A stretch of 64,000 nucleotides of DNA from Veillonella magna DSM 19857 (GCF_000428745.1 NZ_KE386795.1:270692-334691), one strand, 5' to 3'; counted from the stretch's first letter, positions 47,752 to 57,531 are shown. The notes: generated by a model from the letters alone, not told the origin. Numbers and translations: made by a program.

Positions 47752-48510
47752 ATGGACAATGTAACTGTTGTTGTCTTGACTAAAAATGAAGAGCGTAATA
47801 TACGTGAAGTAGTGAATAATGCTAAGGAATGCACTGAGTATGTTTTAGTTGTTGATTCAGGAAGTAATGATAATACGGTAGCTATCGCTGAATCATGTGG
47901 AGCTAAAGTTGTGTATAGACAATGGGATAATGATTTTGCTGCACAGAGAAATTTTGCTATAAATATGGTAAAAACTGATTGGATATTATATTTAGATGCA
48001 GATGAACGATTAAGTGCTAGTACCATACAAGAAATCAAAAAGGTTACTGCTCATAATGCTATTCCTTATGCATATGAAATTAAAAGAGAAGGATATGCCT
48101 TTGGTCAACGGTTTAAACATGGAAGTATGCGTCCCGATTATGTACAACGATTATTCCCTACAAAATCAGTAGAATGGGTTGGTAAGGTACATGAGCATCC
48201 AGAGACAGGGTTATCAATAAGACGTCTTAAAGGACATCTAAGACATTACACATATGAATCGTGGGAACAGTATTGGAATAAATTTAATTCATATACTACA
48301 ATTTGGGCAAATGATGCATATAATAGAGGGAGAAAAGTTTCTTACCCATCTGCATTTGGGCATGCGGTATTTGGCTTTCTAAAAATTACGTTTTTTGATA
48401 AAGGTATTTTAGATGGCTGGCTAGGCATGGTTATGTGCTTGAATCATTTTATGTATACTTTGATAAAATATATTAAGTTGGCCGATTTGTATAAGGAACA
48501 TGAGAGATAA
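47752..48510 (+). CDS. GT2 glycosyltransferase, WaaE/KdtX-like (copy 2)
   Basis: This 252-residue paralogue of the enzyme at 42232 has VVVLTKNEE, VVDSGSNDNT, LDADER with DxD, RFKHGSMRPDYVQRLFP and KGILDGWLGMVMC. ATG 47752 has GGGAGGAG upstream. It probably transfers glucose or another hexose to the inner core. The stop overlaps the GT8 start by one base (TAATG). Confidence 0.88.
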   Translation: MDNVTVVVLTKNEERNIREVVNNAKECTEYVLVVDSGSNDNTVAIAESCGAKVVYRQWDNDFAAQRNFAINMVKTDWILYLDADERLSASTIQEIKKVTAHNAIPYAYEIKREGYAFGQRFKHGSMRPDYVQRLFPTKSVEWVGKVHEHPETGLSIRRLKGHLRHYTYESWEQYWNKFNSYTTIWANDAYNRGRKVSYPSAFGHAVFGFLKITFFDKGILDGWLGMVMCLNHFMYTLIKYIKLADLYKEHER

Positions 48511-49406
48511 TGGAAAGAATTTCAGTAACTATGGCATGTGATTTGAATTATGCTCAACATACTATAGTAGTAGCAAAATCAATTTTAGAGCATACTAGCT
48601 CACCGGTAGATTTCTATATCTTAGGGGACAAGCTACCTCAAGAGCTAAAGCAGAGTATGGCTGATGCTATTGAGTCTTCTATTTCGCATGTCGTATTTTA
48701 TGATATGGATAAATTTTTATCGGATGATATGTACACAAGTGATCATATTAGTAAGGCAGCTTATTTTAGGCTAGCGATAGGTAATATAATACCTCCTACG
48801 GTTAAAAAAATTATATATCTGGATGTGGATTTAGTAGTGTGTAAGGATATATCTATTTTGTGGAGTGTTGATTTGAAGGGAAAAGTAATTGGTGCTGTGC
48901 CGGATTATGGGATTTTATCTTCAAGAAAATCGTTAAAAGAAAAAGAAAAAAGCTTTGGATGGAAGCCTAGTCAAGGATATTTTAATTCGGGTGTATTGGT
49001 CATTGATCTAAATAAATGGAGAAAAGGGGATTACGGAAATTTGGTGTTAACTGCAGCAAAGGAAAAATCATTTAGGCATCACGATCAGGATGCGTTAAAT
49101 GCTGTTTTAGGAAATAGTTGGGAAGCTTTGGATATATCATGGAATGTAATACCGCCTGTGTATATGATGAAATTTTCGATTCTATTTTCTAAGGAATTAA
49201 GGAAAAATGCATTAAGAGCAGTTAAAGATATCGCTATACTTCATTGGGCAGGCAGAAGAAAGCCATGGCAGTATAAACCTTATAAACCATTTAATGGAAT
49301 ATACTATAAATACGAAATGAACAGAGATAATGGCAAACCTGAATATCCTTGTAGAAAAAAAATAGCATTTAAGTTTAGGAGTTTCTTATTACATATTATG
49401 TGCTAG
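48510..49406 (+). CDS. GT8 glycosyltransferase (copy 2, intact)
   Basis: This 298-residue GT-A enzyme of the LPS galactosyl/glucosyltransferase family (WaaJ/WaaO-like) has YLDVDLVVCKDI with the DxD, QGYFNSGVLVIDLNKW, HHDQDALNAV and the C-terminal ILHWAGRRKPW, all typical. It serves as the reference showing that the copy at 42988 is broken, and is coupled to the GT2 gene by overlap. Confidence 0.9.
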   Translation: MERISVTMACDLNYAQHTIVVAKSILEHTSSPVDFYILGDKLPQELKQSMADAIESSISHVVFYDMDKFLSDDMYTSDHISKAAYFRLAIGNIIPPTVKKIIYLDVDLVVCKDISILWSVDLKGKVIGAVPDYGILSSRKSLKEKEKSFGWKPSQGYFNSGVLVIDLNKWRKGDYGNLVLTAAKEKSFRHHDQDALNAVLGNSWEALDISWNVIPPVYMMKFSILFSKELRKNALRAVKDIAILHWAGRRKPWQYKPYKPFNGIYYKYEMNRDNGKPEYPCRKKIAFKFRSFLLHIMC

Positions 49407-49415
49407 AGGTATATT

Positions 49416-50387
49416 ATGGGTAGATATCAAAATATATTAATAGAAGCTATTATGAATTTAGGCGATTTAGTGGCGCTTACAGCTGTTATCCCATTAATTA
49501 AAAAGAAAAATCCGACGTGTGAGGTCAGATTTTTAGTTAAACCAGGTTTTGATGATTTATTAGATAATGTTCCTGGATTAGATGGGTATATAGTATATGG
49601 CTATAAGAGTGGTGGAGGAATTGGTGGGGTCTGGAAGTTGTCTCAACTACTGAAATCATACCAATTTGATTGTTTTATATCATATGACTCCAGAAAGAGA
49701 ACAGAAATTGCAGCCTTTTTGGCAAGAATTCCTAATCGATTTACAGTAGGCTCTGTTTTTGGATGGAATACCAGGACCCATCTTTTCACTAAAAGAAGTG
49801 ATTTTACAGATTACAATTTAGATACTCATAGAACAGCAGAGGCATTTTTGGAAGCTACAAAAAGGATGTTGGATATATCTCTAAATATAAATAATAAGAC
49901 ATATATTCCGTTAGTTCGCTCCAAAAGAAAATCAGCTTTAATAGATTTTGAAAAATATATTGTCATTTCTATTGCAACAAAGTCAATTGAACGTTCTTGG
50001 GCTACTGCCAATTGGATTAAACTAATGAATTATTTATTACAACATAGTAACACTAATATTATCATTGTAGGAGTGCAAGACGATTTTGAACAAGCGAATG
50101 AAGTAGTACAATCGCTAGTAAGTAAAGAAAGAGTTAAAAATCTTTGTGGTAAAACTTCACTTGGAGAACTAATAGAAGTTCTTTCTCATTCAGATATATG
50201 TGTTAACATTGATAATGGAATAGGTCATTTAGCAGCAGCACTGCAAAGAGGTACTGTAACGCTGTTCCCAACAGCCAATCCACAGAGGTTTCTGCCAGTC
50301 GGTCCCGCCTCTCTCGCTGTATCAAAAGAAAAACAGGGAAATATAGATGTTGAATCTGTATGTAATGCTATTATAAAATCACTTTAA
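49416..50387 (+). CDS. GT9 heptosyltransferase-family protein (copy 2)
   Basis: The 323-residue GT-B protein has IMNLGDLVALTAVIPLIKKK, KSIERSWATANWIKLMNY and LCGKTSLGELIEVLSHSD followed by NIDNGIGHLAAAL, the nucleotide-sugar site. Divergence from the copy at 43889 is spread along the gene, indicating an old duplication rather than a recent one. Confidence 0.88.
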   Translation: MGRYQNILIEAIMNLGDLVALTAVIPLIKKKNPTCEVRFLVKPGFDDLLDNVPGLDGYIVYGYKSGGGIGGVWKLSQLLKSYQFDCFISYDSRKRTEIAAFLARIPNRFTVGSVFGWNTRTHLFTKRSDFTDYNLDTHRTAEAFLEATKRMLDISLNINNKTYIPLVRSKRKSALIDFEKYIVISIATKSIERSWATANWIKLMNYLLQHSNTNIIIVGVQDDFEQANEVVQSLVSKERVKNLCGKTSLGELIEVLSHSDICVNIDNGIGHLAAALQRGTVTLFPTANPQRFLPVGPASLAVSKEKQGNIDVESVCNAIIKSL

Positions 50388-50447
50388 TCTTCAGGCATGG
50401 TCTATTATGGATATAGTGATGATAATTAAAAAAGGTGGTATTAGCAT

Positions 50448-51209
50448 ATGTATAATCATTACGTAGTTAATTTAGAGACATCAATTGATCGAAGAGAGCA
50501 TATAACTAAAATATTTGAAAATACATGTATAACTCCTCGATTTTTCAAGGCTATAGATGGTAAGTTTATAACAGATGATGATAGACGTGTTGATGATGAT
50601 GGCTTATTGAGGTTAGGCGAAAAAGGATGTGCATTAACTCATTTGAAAATACTAGAAAATTTCTTAAATGGGTGTGAAGAGTATATTATTATTTTTGAAG
50701 ATGATATAGAGCTTGATTCAAGGTTTGACACATATCTACCAATTTTAGTAGATTTTGTAAAAAAACATAAAAAAGCTTGTTCTTTGGCGCTGTATAATGG
50801 AAACAATCCTCATAAGATGCATAGCGTAGTTGATCAGCATCTGAGTATTCGTAGAAGTTTAGGCTTTTCAGGTACGTATGCATATATTATTAACAAGGAA
50901 GCTGCTAAAAATATTTTGTGGGCTCAACGGCCACTACATTTTGAAATAGATAGCTGGTATACATATATGAAATTGGGATTAATTAGACTCTATGATATTA
51001 ATGTAAATCTTGTGACACCGGAGGCTCCCAATTTAGCATCTACTGTAGATATTAGAGGAACACGTACAGGTCAAGTAGCAGAAGACTTAGGTAGAATAAA
51101 GGATAGGAATATAAAAAAAATAGTTAATAAATTTACGTTTGAACAAAAGGTCCTATTTTATAGGCAGCGAATTAATAAATGGTTTTGGGAATTAATGTGG
51201 TGTAAATGA
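50448..51209 (+). CDS. GT25 LPS glycosyltransferase
   Basis: The 253-residue protein begins YVVNLETSIDRREHI, the GT25 signature, with LRLGEKGCALTHLKILENF and IIFEDDIELD (metal/nucleotide aspartates) and FSGTYAYIINKEAAKNIL. Relatives such as LgtB/LpsA add galactose to outer core, often terminating the chain. Only this single copy exists in the locus. AAAAAGGTGG precedes the ATG. Confidence 0.88.
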   Translation: MYNHYVVNLETSIDRREHITKIFENTCITPRFFKAIDGKFITDDDRRVDDDGLLRLGEKGCALTHLKILENFLNGCEEYIIIFEDDIELDSRFDTYLPILVDFVKKHKKACSLALYNGNNPHKMHSVVDQHLSIRRSLGFSGTYAYIINKEAAKNILWAQRPLHFEIDSWYTYMKLGLIRLYDINVNLVTPEAPNLASTVDIRGTRTGQVAEDLGRIKDRNIKKIVNKFTFEQKVLFYRQRINKWFWELMWCK

Positions 51210-51245
51210 TTAATTAACTTAATTTATTGTATGCAGGAAATATAT

Positions 51246-53042
51246 ATGAACCGGGTATTAAAATATAAAAATGGTAGCAAAATAATTTTATGGTTTCTTG
51301 TTGGGGTGATTTTTTTTCTAAGCATCAATCTATTTTTTTGGAGAGACTACCAAAGTATTAATGCGACTACAATGGCAGTTGTTAGTTCGTTATTGTTTTC
51401 GATGACACTATCCATCTGGAATTATGAGTCTCGGATTTTTTTTATTCTATTAGTAGGCATGCTATTTTTTGGAGGATTACCTCTTATTAATCTCTTAACA
51501 GGCTATGCTGTAACGCCGGGAGTGATAATCAATAACTTAGGAATAGGTCTGATACTAGTCGCAGTATTTCTTATGCTTTTGTATTTATTTCAGAATAGAA
51601 GAGGTGGAGTCGCCTCAATAATGACATTTTCTACTGTCCTCCTAGGGGGGGCATTAATATTTATAGTTCTTCCGTTTTGGTTATATTTTATCGTAAGCCA
51701 TGAAGCTTTGAGGGCAGATATTGTATTAACGGTATATCAGACGAATTATCATGAAGCGTTATCATATATTGCTGGTCAGTCCAAACTTTATCTTATAATA
51801 GCAGTGATTGTTGTGTTGTTGTTTGTATATGGATATATAAAATTTCTACAACTTACAAAGAGTATAGACCATACTGAAAAAAGCAAAAAATTAAACTATT
51901 TGGTGGTCGGATTCATTATTATGGGGATATTTTATGGATATAAATATTTTGTTTACTATGAAGTAAATACGGTTATAAATAGAGTGGCAGAGGCGGTGCA
52001 TTCGTATGAAGCATTTAGGGATAATCGCGAGATTAGACTACAACGTTTAGCACAACTTAAAGGATTATATCAGGACGAGTCTAAAAAAGGTGTATATGTA
52101 TTAGTTATAGGTGAGTCCCAAGCCCGTGACCACATGGGAATATACGGTTATTCACGACAGACAACACCGTGGTTGACTGGGCTTAAAGAAAAAAATGAAA
52201 CGTTGCTATTTAGAAATGCATATTCCAATCATGTGCATACGGTTCCTTCACTGACATATGCACTTAGTGAAAAAAATCAGTATAATATAGTGTCTCTTGC
52301 TGAGGCTAACTCAATCATTGATATGGCTAATGCGGCCAATATGGATACATATTGGATTAGTAATCAAGAACGATATAGTGTTTTCGATACACCAGTTGCA
52401 GAGATTGCATCTATGGCTAAGCATCAAATTTGGATTAATGATAATATAGGAAATACGGCAGAAACAAGATTCCATGATGGAATGTTAGTTGAAAAATTAC
52501 CTAATGAAAAAGAAGTAAAGAATGCACTAATCGTGGTTCACGTTATGGGATCACATGCAACATATAGGGACCGATATCCCAGCGGTTTTACTAGGTTCTC
52601 TGATGGAGATAAGTTAGTTGATAATTATGATAATGCTATTTTCTATGGAGATGATGTTTTAGGAAAAATTTATAATAAGATGAAGAATAATCCTAATTTT
52701 ATGGGATTTATCTTTTTCTCTGATCATGGGGAAGAACCTCAAGGAAATCTTGCGCATGAAAGTAGCAAGTTTACTTTTAATATGGCTAGAATTCCGTTAA
52801 TAATGAATTTCTCAGATACCTTCATACGTAATAATCCAGAAACATTTAATAGATTACGCCTCCATGAAGATTATTTTTGGACAAATGATTTATTGTACAA
52901 TATGATGATTTCCATTCTGGGAATAGAGGGTGCACCGATAGTAGAGCCACAGCTTGATTTATCTAATGATACATATGATAGAACTAAAAACAATTTAACA
53001 ACGTTACATGGAGAGAAGAGGATAGTTGATGATAATGAATAG
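51246..53042 (+). CDS. Phosphoethanolamine transferase, EptA-like
   Basis: The 598-residue inner-membrane enzyme has about five N-terminal membrane segments to residue 240 and then a sulfatase-fold domain: LVIGESQARDHMGIYGY (metal ligand), TVPSLTYALS (nucleophile region, Thr), VVHVMGSHATY, and FFSDHGEEP (metal aspartate and histidine). EptA-type enzymes add phosphoethanolamine to lipid A or core sugars, which often confers polymyxin resistance. An in-frame ATG at 51231 exists, but CAGGAA is placed for ATG 51246. The accessory ATPase gene begins 15 nt after its stop. Confidence 0.85.
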   Translation: MNRVLKYKNGSKIILWFLVGVIFFLSINLFFWRDYQSINATTMAVVSSLLFSMTLSIWNYESRIFFILLVGMLFFGGLPLINLLTGYAVTPGVIINNLGIGLILVAVFLMLLYLFQNRRGGVASIMTFSTVLLGGALIFIVLPFWLYFIVSHEALRADIVLTVYQTNYHEALSYIAGQSKLYLIIAVIVVLLFVYGYIKFLQLTKSIDHTEKSKKLNYLVVGFIIMGIFYGYKYFVYYEVNTVINRVAEAVHSYEAFRDNREIRLQRLAQLKGLYQDESKKGVYVLVIGESQARDHMGIYGYSRQTTPWLTGLKEKNETLLFRNAYSNHVHTVPSLTYALSEKNQYNIVSLAEANSIIDMANAANMDTYWISNQERYSVFDTPVAEIASMAKHQIWINDNIGNTAETRFHDGMLVEKLPNEKEVKNALIVVHVMGSHATYRDRYPSGFTRFSDGDKLVDNYDNAIFYGDDVLGKIYNKMKNNPNFMGFIFFSDHGEEPQGNLAHESSKFTFNMARIPLIMNFSDTFIRNNPETFNRLRLHEDYFWTNDLLYNMMISILGIEGAPIVEPQLDLSNDTYDRTKNNLTTLHGEKRIVDDNE

Positions 53043-53057
53043 GAGAATACCATAAGT

Positions 53058-54657
53058 GTGAACATTCAAGATACTAAGGAAAACAGACTCAGCAGACCTA
53101 AAGTTTATCTGAAAAGCATTGCGTTTAATGATGATACTCAACTAGAACTTGAACCGGGAAATATTATTGTGTTTACAGGAGCTAATAATAGCGGTAAAAG
53201 TCAAGTACTGAAAGATGTAGAAATCAATTTAGATCCTTCTGACCAAAGGCGCGGAATTGTTGCGAAAAATATTATTTTTGATTATTATGGAAAAATTAAT
53301 GATAGCACTTTTCTTAAAGAAAATTTTATTCAATCTGGAAATGGTGGTTATCAATTATTGGGAGTAGGAAGTAGCTTTGAAGAGAATACTTTACAGGGAT
53401 ACTGGGAAAATCATACCACTGTATAGTGGTTTAGATAAGCTATTTGTCAAACGTCTTAATACAGAAGCGCGTATGTTTTCATCAAATGCCTTAAATAGAA
53501 GTGATTTGCATGAAAAACATCCTATTTATAAGTTGAATAAAAGTGAACAGCTAGTAGATAAAATTTCAAATTTATTTCATCAGGCTTTTGGTGTTGATTT
53601 AGTTCTTAACAGTAATGAGATGAAAACAATCCTTTTACATATTGGGCAAGCTCCTGATAAGAAATCTTATACTATGGACATAAAGGATGAGTATTATAGT
53701 CAGGTTGATAGATTACCAAAACTAGAAGAGCAAGGGGATGGTATGCGTAGTTTTGCAAGTATTCTACTTGATATATTTACCTCCGAATATTCCATTACTC
53801 TTATCGATGAGCCGGAAGCTTTTTTACATCCACCACAAGCAAGAATTATTGGAAAAATGTTAGCACAAAATAATCCTGAGAATCGGCAACTGCTCATATC
53901 AACACATAGTGAGGATTTTCTTCAGGGGTTAGTTGACGCAGATAATAAAAATGTAATAGTTATTAGAATAGATCGTGAAAAAGATATTAATAGGATGAGA
54001 ATCCTGGAAAGTAACAAAATCAAAGAATTATGGGGTAATCCTATTATGCGTTATTCAAATATTTTGAGCGGTCTCTTCCATGAGAAGGTTGTTGTTTGTG
54101 AAAGTGATTATGATTGCTTATTTTATCAGGCATTAATCGATGCAATGTATGAAAATAGAGGAGAAATTTCTCCTGATATATTCTTTACGCATTGTGGAGG
54201 TAAGTCACGTGTTAAAGATATTGTTAGTGCCTTAAGAGCAGTAGGAGTTCCAGTAGTTGCAATTTGTGATTTTGACTTGCTTAATTCTAGTTCAACTTTT
54301 AAACCTCTGGTTAAAGCGTTTGGTTTAGATTGGGAGACTGAGTTAGCCAAGGATATGAAAGTTGTTTATGATACTGTAAACTCTCAAAGTAATGTGGGGT
54401 GGGATATACTTAAAAATATAGGAAAACATGGGTTACCAAGAGAAGCATTAAGAGCATACGAAAACGTGGAAGCAACTTGTAAATCTAATGGATTGTTTAT
54501 TGTGCCAGTAGGGGAAATGGAAGATTTTGATAAAACACTGGTACAGGAAAAGAAGGAATGGGTTTACAAGGCTTTAGAAGTGTATAACTTAGCCTCAGAA
54601 GAAAAACTTGAGGGTGCCCGTCAATTCGTACAATCAATCATTGATTATAAATTATAA
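53058..54657 (+). pseudogene. OLD-type AAA ATPase/TOPRIM nuclease with one frameshift
   Basis: Two overlapping frames make one protein. The first (GTG 53058 to 53426) holds the ATPase N-terminus with Walker A FTGANNSGKS. The second (to 54657) continues without a start and holds SITLIDEPEAFLHPPQAR (Walker B), LISTHSEDFLQGL (switch), then a TOPRIM-like part with VVCESDYDCLFY and ICDFDLL. A single-base shift near 53405-53420 joins them. Related OLD nucleases (for example GajA) act in phage defence with a second protein. A sequencing error or recent mutation would explain the shift. Base composition is AT-rich. Confidence 0.75.
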
Positions 54658-54735
54658 ATGAAAATATGATAAAATTAACTATATACCTTCATTTATAGTT
54701 TTAGTTTGCATTTTTATAGTAAAGGGGAGACAGTT

Positions 54736-55578
54736 ATGTATATCTTATACATGCCAAAGGGACAATCAGAAAAAAAAGACTTTTTGATTACAGAGGCAAT
54801 AAAAGTTTACATGCAAAATACTTGGTATAGATGTGGAATTATTTGCGCACCTGGATATAGAGGAACTACGGAAGAGACAATCAGAGAGTTTATGCACAAT
54901 TTATCCAAACTTTTCAAACCAGGCGGCAAGCAATCTAAAGTAATAAAGTTTAAATCTGATTCCTCAAAAGAAGATATTAACAACTTGTACAATGAGATTG
55001 GATTTGATCCCTCTTTAGTCGAGCAAATTAGACGAAATCCTTGTTTGCGTGATACTATTAAAATAGGTATATTAAGAGGAATGGGGAAAATTTCAGCTGA
55101 CAACAAAAGCGATATAATTGATGAATTATATAGCAGAGCCATATGTAGTATTAACAATTTAGAGGAAATACTCATTGTACAAAATGATAATAATAGAGAC
55201 CATAGGAAAATGATGATTTTTTTTGAAATTAAAGAAGATATGGATTTTGCAAGCCATGGGCCATTATATTATGAGAATATTGAGCAAATATTAAATTCTA
55301 TTAAACCAAAAGCTATTTTAATTGGTTCTAGTAATCAGAATTTAAATACATATTATGGTGGTAAGAATGGTACTGCAGATAAAGGAGAGGCTGATGTACT
55401 TTTATTTGATGACATAAATGTTTATAATGCAATACTTAAGGAAAAAGATGGATATTGTAAAAGGTTAATGGACGACGGAATCTTAGCAAAATCAGAAAAA
55501 TTAAAAGATGGTGATACAGAATATCTAATAAGAATTTTAAAAAATATATTACGGCAAAATTTAGGGAAAAAGTCTTAA
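54736..55578 (+). CDS. Possible PLD-like nuclease partner of the OLD ATPase
   Basis: I do not firmly recognise this 280-residue soluble protein. It contains DHRKMMIFFEI (HxK at 156-158) and ILIGSSNQN (GSSN at 197-200), then KGEADVLLFDD, which together resemble one half-site of phospholipase-D-superfamily nucleases, though the 40-residue spacing from HxK to GSSN is longer than usual. Such proteins act as dimers. ATG 54736 follows AAGGGGAG. It lies 78 nt after the OLD-like gene on the same strand, with similar AT content, suggesting a two-gene unit. The HKD reading is an inference from motifs. Confidence 0.5.
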   Translation: MYILYMPKGQSEKKDFLITEAIKVYMQNTWYRCGIICAPGYRGTTEETIREFMHNLSKLFKPGGKQSKVIKFKSDSSKEDINNLYNEIGFDPSLVEQIRRNPCLRDTIKIGILRGMGKISADNKSDIIDELYSRAICSINNLEEILIVQNDNNRDHRKMMIFFEIKEDMDFASHGPLYYENIEQILNSIKPKAILIGSSNQNLNTYYGGKNGTADKGEADVLLFDDINVYNAILKEKDGYCKRLMDDGILAKSEKLKDGDTEYLIRILKNILRQNLGKKS

Positions 55579-55606
55579 GATTGATTTATCACGGCGTGAG
55601 ATAGAT

Positions 55607-55852
55607 TCATCTCGTAAGTCGATAGACTTTCCCAGATGCTTTTTGTATATGCGTTCTCACCTTACAGGTTAAACGGCGCACCATTAGTGGCAAGTTGATA
55701 GCACCAGCTTTCAGAATGTTGAAAGAATCTTTCATAGATGTGTTATAAATTAGTGTAGTCCATGGTGGTACCTCGTGTGTTGGTTTTTGATTAGGAACTT
55801 TAACTATAACACGACGGTATCCACTGTGGATTTTTATGTGTTCAATTTCATT
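55607..55852 (-). pseudogene. Possible transposase C-terminal remnant
   Basis: On the minus strand an open frame of about 81 codons without a start runs to a stop at 55607-55609. It encodes a basic stretch including YNTSMKDSFNILKAGAINLP and then RRLTCKVRTHIQKASGKVYR, which has the feel of the C-terminus of IS4/IS1380-type transposases. I see no inverted repeats. The assignment is weak, but it is the only feature in this 320-nt gap. Confidence 0.3.
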
Positions 55853-55902
55853 TTACAATTAACTATAAAAATATTATTTATCACTATAGGAGATTACATC
55901 AT

Positions 55903-56436
55903 ATGCCATGGAAAATTATAGCAGTTATTTATCTTTTAGAAACTATGCAAGTGATAATATTCGGAAAGAATGATCTATTTGAATTCGGAGCATACAAGAA
56001 TAGAAGGAAGATAATGATAGCTATAAAGGAGAAAGATAGACTGACCTTATTAAGGTGTATTCCAATACTTGTGTTTTCAATTCTGTTATTAACTATGGTG
56101 ATGGTAGCCGTCAAAGATAGTATTATAGCTGTAGTTTCTCCTTACACCTATATGAGTGTTTTTAAAGCTTTGATTGTATTAGGCATTATTTTTGAAAGTG
56201 TCTATTTATATTGGGGAACTAAGAATGGATTTACTATAGGAAATACTCGGTTTTATATTATATTCAGTAAAATTTTTATTTTTGTGATAATCACTATAGT
56301 TGGAATGTACGTTGATAAAGGAGCCTTAGAAGTGTTGAAGCAATCGTATAAATTAGTTGATACTTCGCTAAATATGACTAAGTTTGATGATGCAACGAAA
56401 ATTGCTGCAGATATATTTAACAAAGATGCTTTATAA
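55903..56436 (+). CDS. Hypothetical membrane protein
   Basis: This 177-residue protein of unknown function has hydrophobic segments at about 3-20, 51-69, 84-101 and 121-138, then a C-terminal amphipathic stretch rich in Asp and Lys. TAGGAG is correctly spaced before the ATG. It is AT-rich like its surroundings and is followed by a terminator-like hairpin. No conserved motif is recognised. A membrane effector for the neighbouring ATPase/PLD pair is conceivable, but the intervening remnant argues against one operon. Confidence 0.55.
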   Translation: MPWKIIAVIYLLETMQVIIFGKNDLFEFGAYKNRRKIMIAIKEKDRLTLLRCIPILVFSILLLTMVMVAVKDSIIAVVSPYTYMSVFKALIVLGIIFESVYLYWGTKNGFTIGNTRFYIIFSKIFIFVIITIVGMYVDKGALEVLKQSYKLVDTSLNMTKFDDATKIAADIFNKDAL

Positions 56437-56480
56437 CTACTAGATCTCCTAATAACAATACAAAATTGAATACTCCATTT

Positions 56481-56535
56481 AAGCCGCCAAGACAGAGATT
56501 ATCTATATCCTCTCCGCCTTGGCGGTTTATTTTTT
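56481..56535 (+). terminator. CCGCCAAG-type hairpin terminator
   Basis: CCGCCAAG and CTTGGCGG pair, with an inner GAGA/TCTC-like extension, followed by TTTATTTTTT. A close relative lies at 58751-58794, so this is also a small repeat family. Confidence 0.78.
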
Positions 56536-56638
56536 ATCGTATGTTAGAAAGGATATCTTTACTGCACAGAGAGTAACTGTACTGAGAATTTTAGCATCGT
56601 GATACTATGGATTACAGACGCGGCACCGTAGTACAAAT

Positions 56639-56833
56639 CAAGCAAGGAAAATCAATACTCATGTACTTGGCCGATTTCACACAGTATCTGAAGCAACGCT
56701 TAAACGAGCAACAGATTGGTGTAATACGTTACCTAGAAAAATTCTCGGTTACCGTATACCGCAAGAGGCATTCCTTGACTAAATTAAAAAGCTAACGGAT
56801 GTAGCTAGTGTTCAATTCCATATTGCAATTTAG
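56639..56833 (+). pseudogene. IS30-family transposase 3' remnant
   Basis: One frame reads TLKRATDWCNTLPRKILGYR, then IPQEAFLD, a stop, and IKKLTDVASVQFHIAI before TAG. The NTLPRKILGYRIP segment corresponds to the NNRPRKxLGYxTP box near the end of IS30-family transposases, with a stop where a residue should be. No 5' part or inverted repeats are nearby. A 62-codon frame in another phase at 56607-56795 is probably only the shadow of this relic. Confidence 0.6.
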
Positions 56834-56872
56834 GAAATTTTAAAAAATTTTTTGAATTTTGGTTTACAAAAT

Positions 56873-56940
56873 CGCCTCTCGAGGGATTGTATATAGTAGA
56901 GGGGTACATGATTTCCCCAATTATGGAGGCGATATACAAT
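56873..56940 (+). promoter_or_regulatory. Interleaved complementary segments over a start codon
   Basis: CGCCTC (56873-56878) is complementary to GAGGCG (56926-56931), and ATTGTATAT (56886-56894) to ATATACAAT (56932-56940), which includes the first two bases of the ATG. The order 1-2-3-4 with 1:3 and 2:4 pairing gives either two exclusive hairpins or a pseudoknot that would cover Shine-Dalgarno and start codon. It may also serve as a DNA operator. Confidence 0.5.
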
Positions 56941-57487
56941 GAATTATCTAAAAGAGGTTAATGCATTTCATGTGTGGAGTATGTTACATCCGGAGGTGTC
57001 GATGTCGGCAAGAATCTTATGGTATGTGCTCATACATTTTAACAATATAGGTTTTTGGCAGAAAACGTTTACGCTTTCAATGGACATATTGGCCTCTGCT
57101 ACCGGTTTATCAAGAGCTAAGTTAACAGAAGCACACGTCGCTTTACAAAAAGCCGGTCGCATTCGTTACATGCTGTGCGATGACAAGAAGTCTGCGATAT
57201 ACGAAATTATTCCGATGGCAGGTGAAGGAATACAACGAACATCGGAAGAGAAGTTATGTGATAAAGTACAAAATAAGTTGCTGGATAAGTCACTAAATGA
57301 CTCATGTGATATACCAAAAGCTAAGCAGCGAGATGAGCAACAAGCTGGGCGGGAAATAAGTAATAAGATGGGGAAAAGTGAGCAACAAGCTGGGCTGAAA
57401 AGTGAGTCACAAGATGAGCGGCAAAGTGAATCACGAGATGGGCGCATACATAGACAAGACAAGACATATCTAAAGAAACCACAGTAA
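56939..57487 (+). CDS. Winged-helix replication-type protein with repetitive tail
   Basis: The first 90 residues (HVWSMLHPEVSMSARILWYV, then MDILASATGLSRAKLTEAHV) resemble the N-terminal winged helix of phage or plasmid replisome organisers and DnaD-like proteins: helix, SAxxLWYxL, then a recognition helix. From about residue 115 the protein becomes a hydrophilic tail with repeated EQQAG and ES/QDE units built on short DNA repeats (GAGCAACAAGCTGGGC at 57326 and 57381). It probably derives from a mobile element. Expression may be controlled by the complementary leader segments. Confidence 0.55.
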   Translation: MNYLKEVNAFHVWSMLHPEVSMSARILWYVLIHFNNIGFWQKTFTLSMDILASATGLSRAKLTEAHVALQKAGRIRYMLCDDKKSAIYEIIPMAGEGIQRTSEEKLCDKVQNKLLDKSLNDSCDIPKAKQRDEQQAGREISNKMGKSEQQAGLKSESQDERQSESRDGRIHRQDKTYLKKPQ

Positions 57488-57531
57488 AGAAAGGTGAAGT
57501 TGCGAAAGGCAAAATGAAGAAAGAACCGAGG

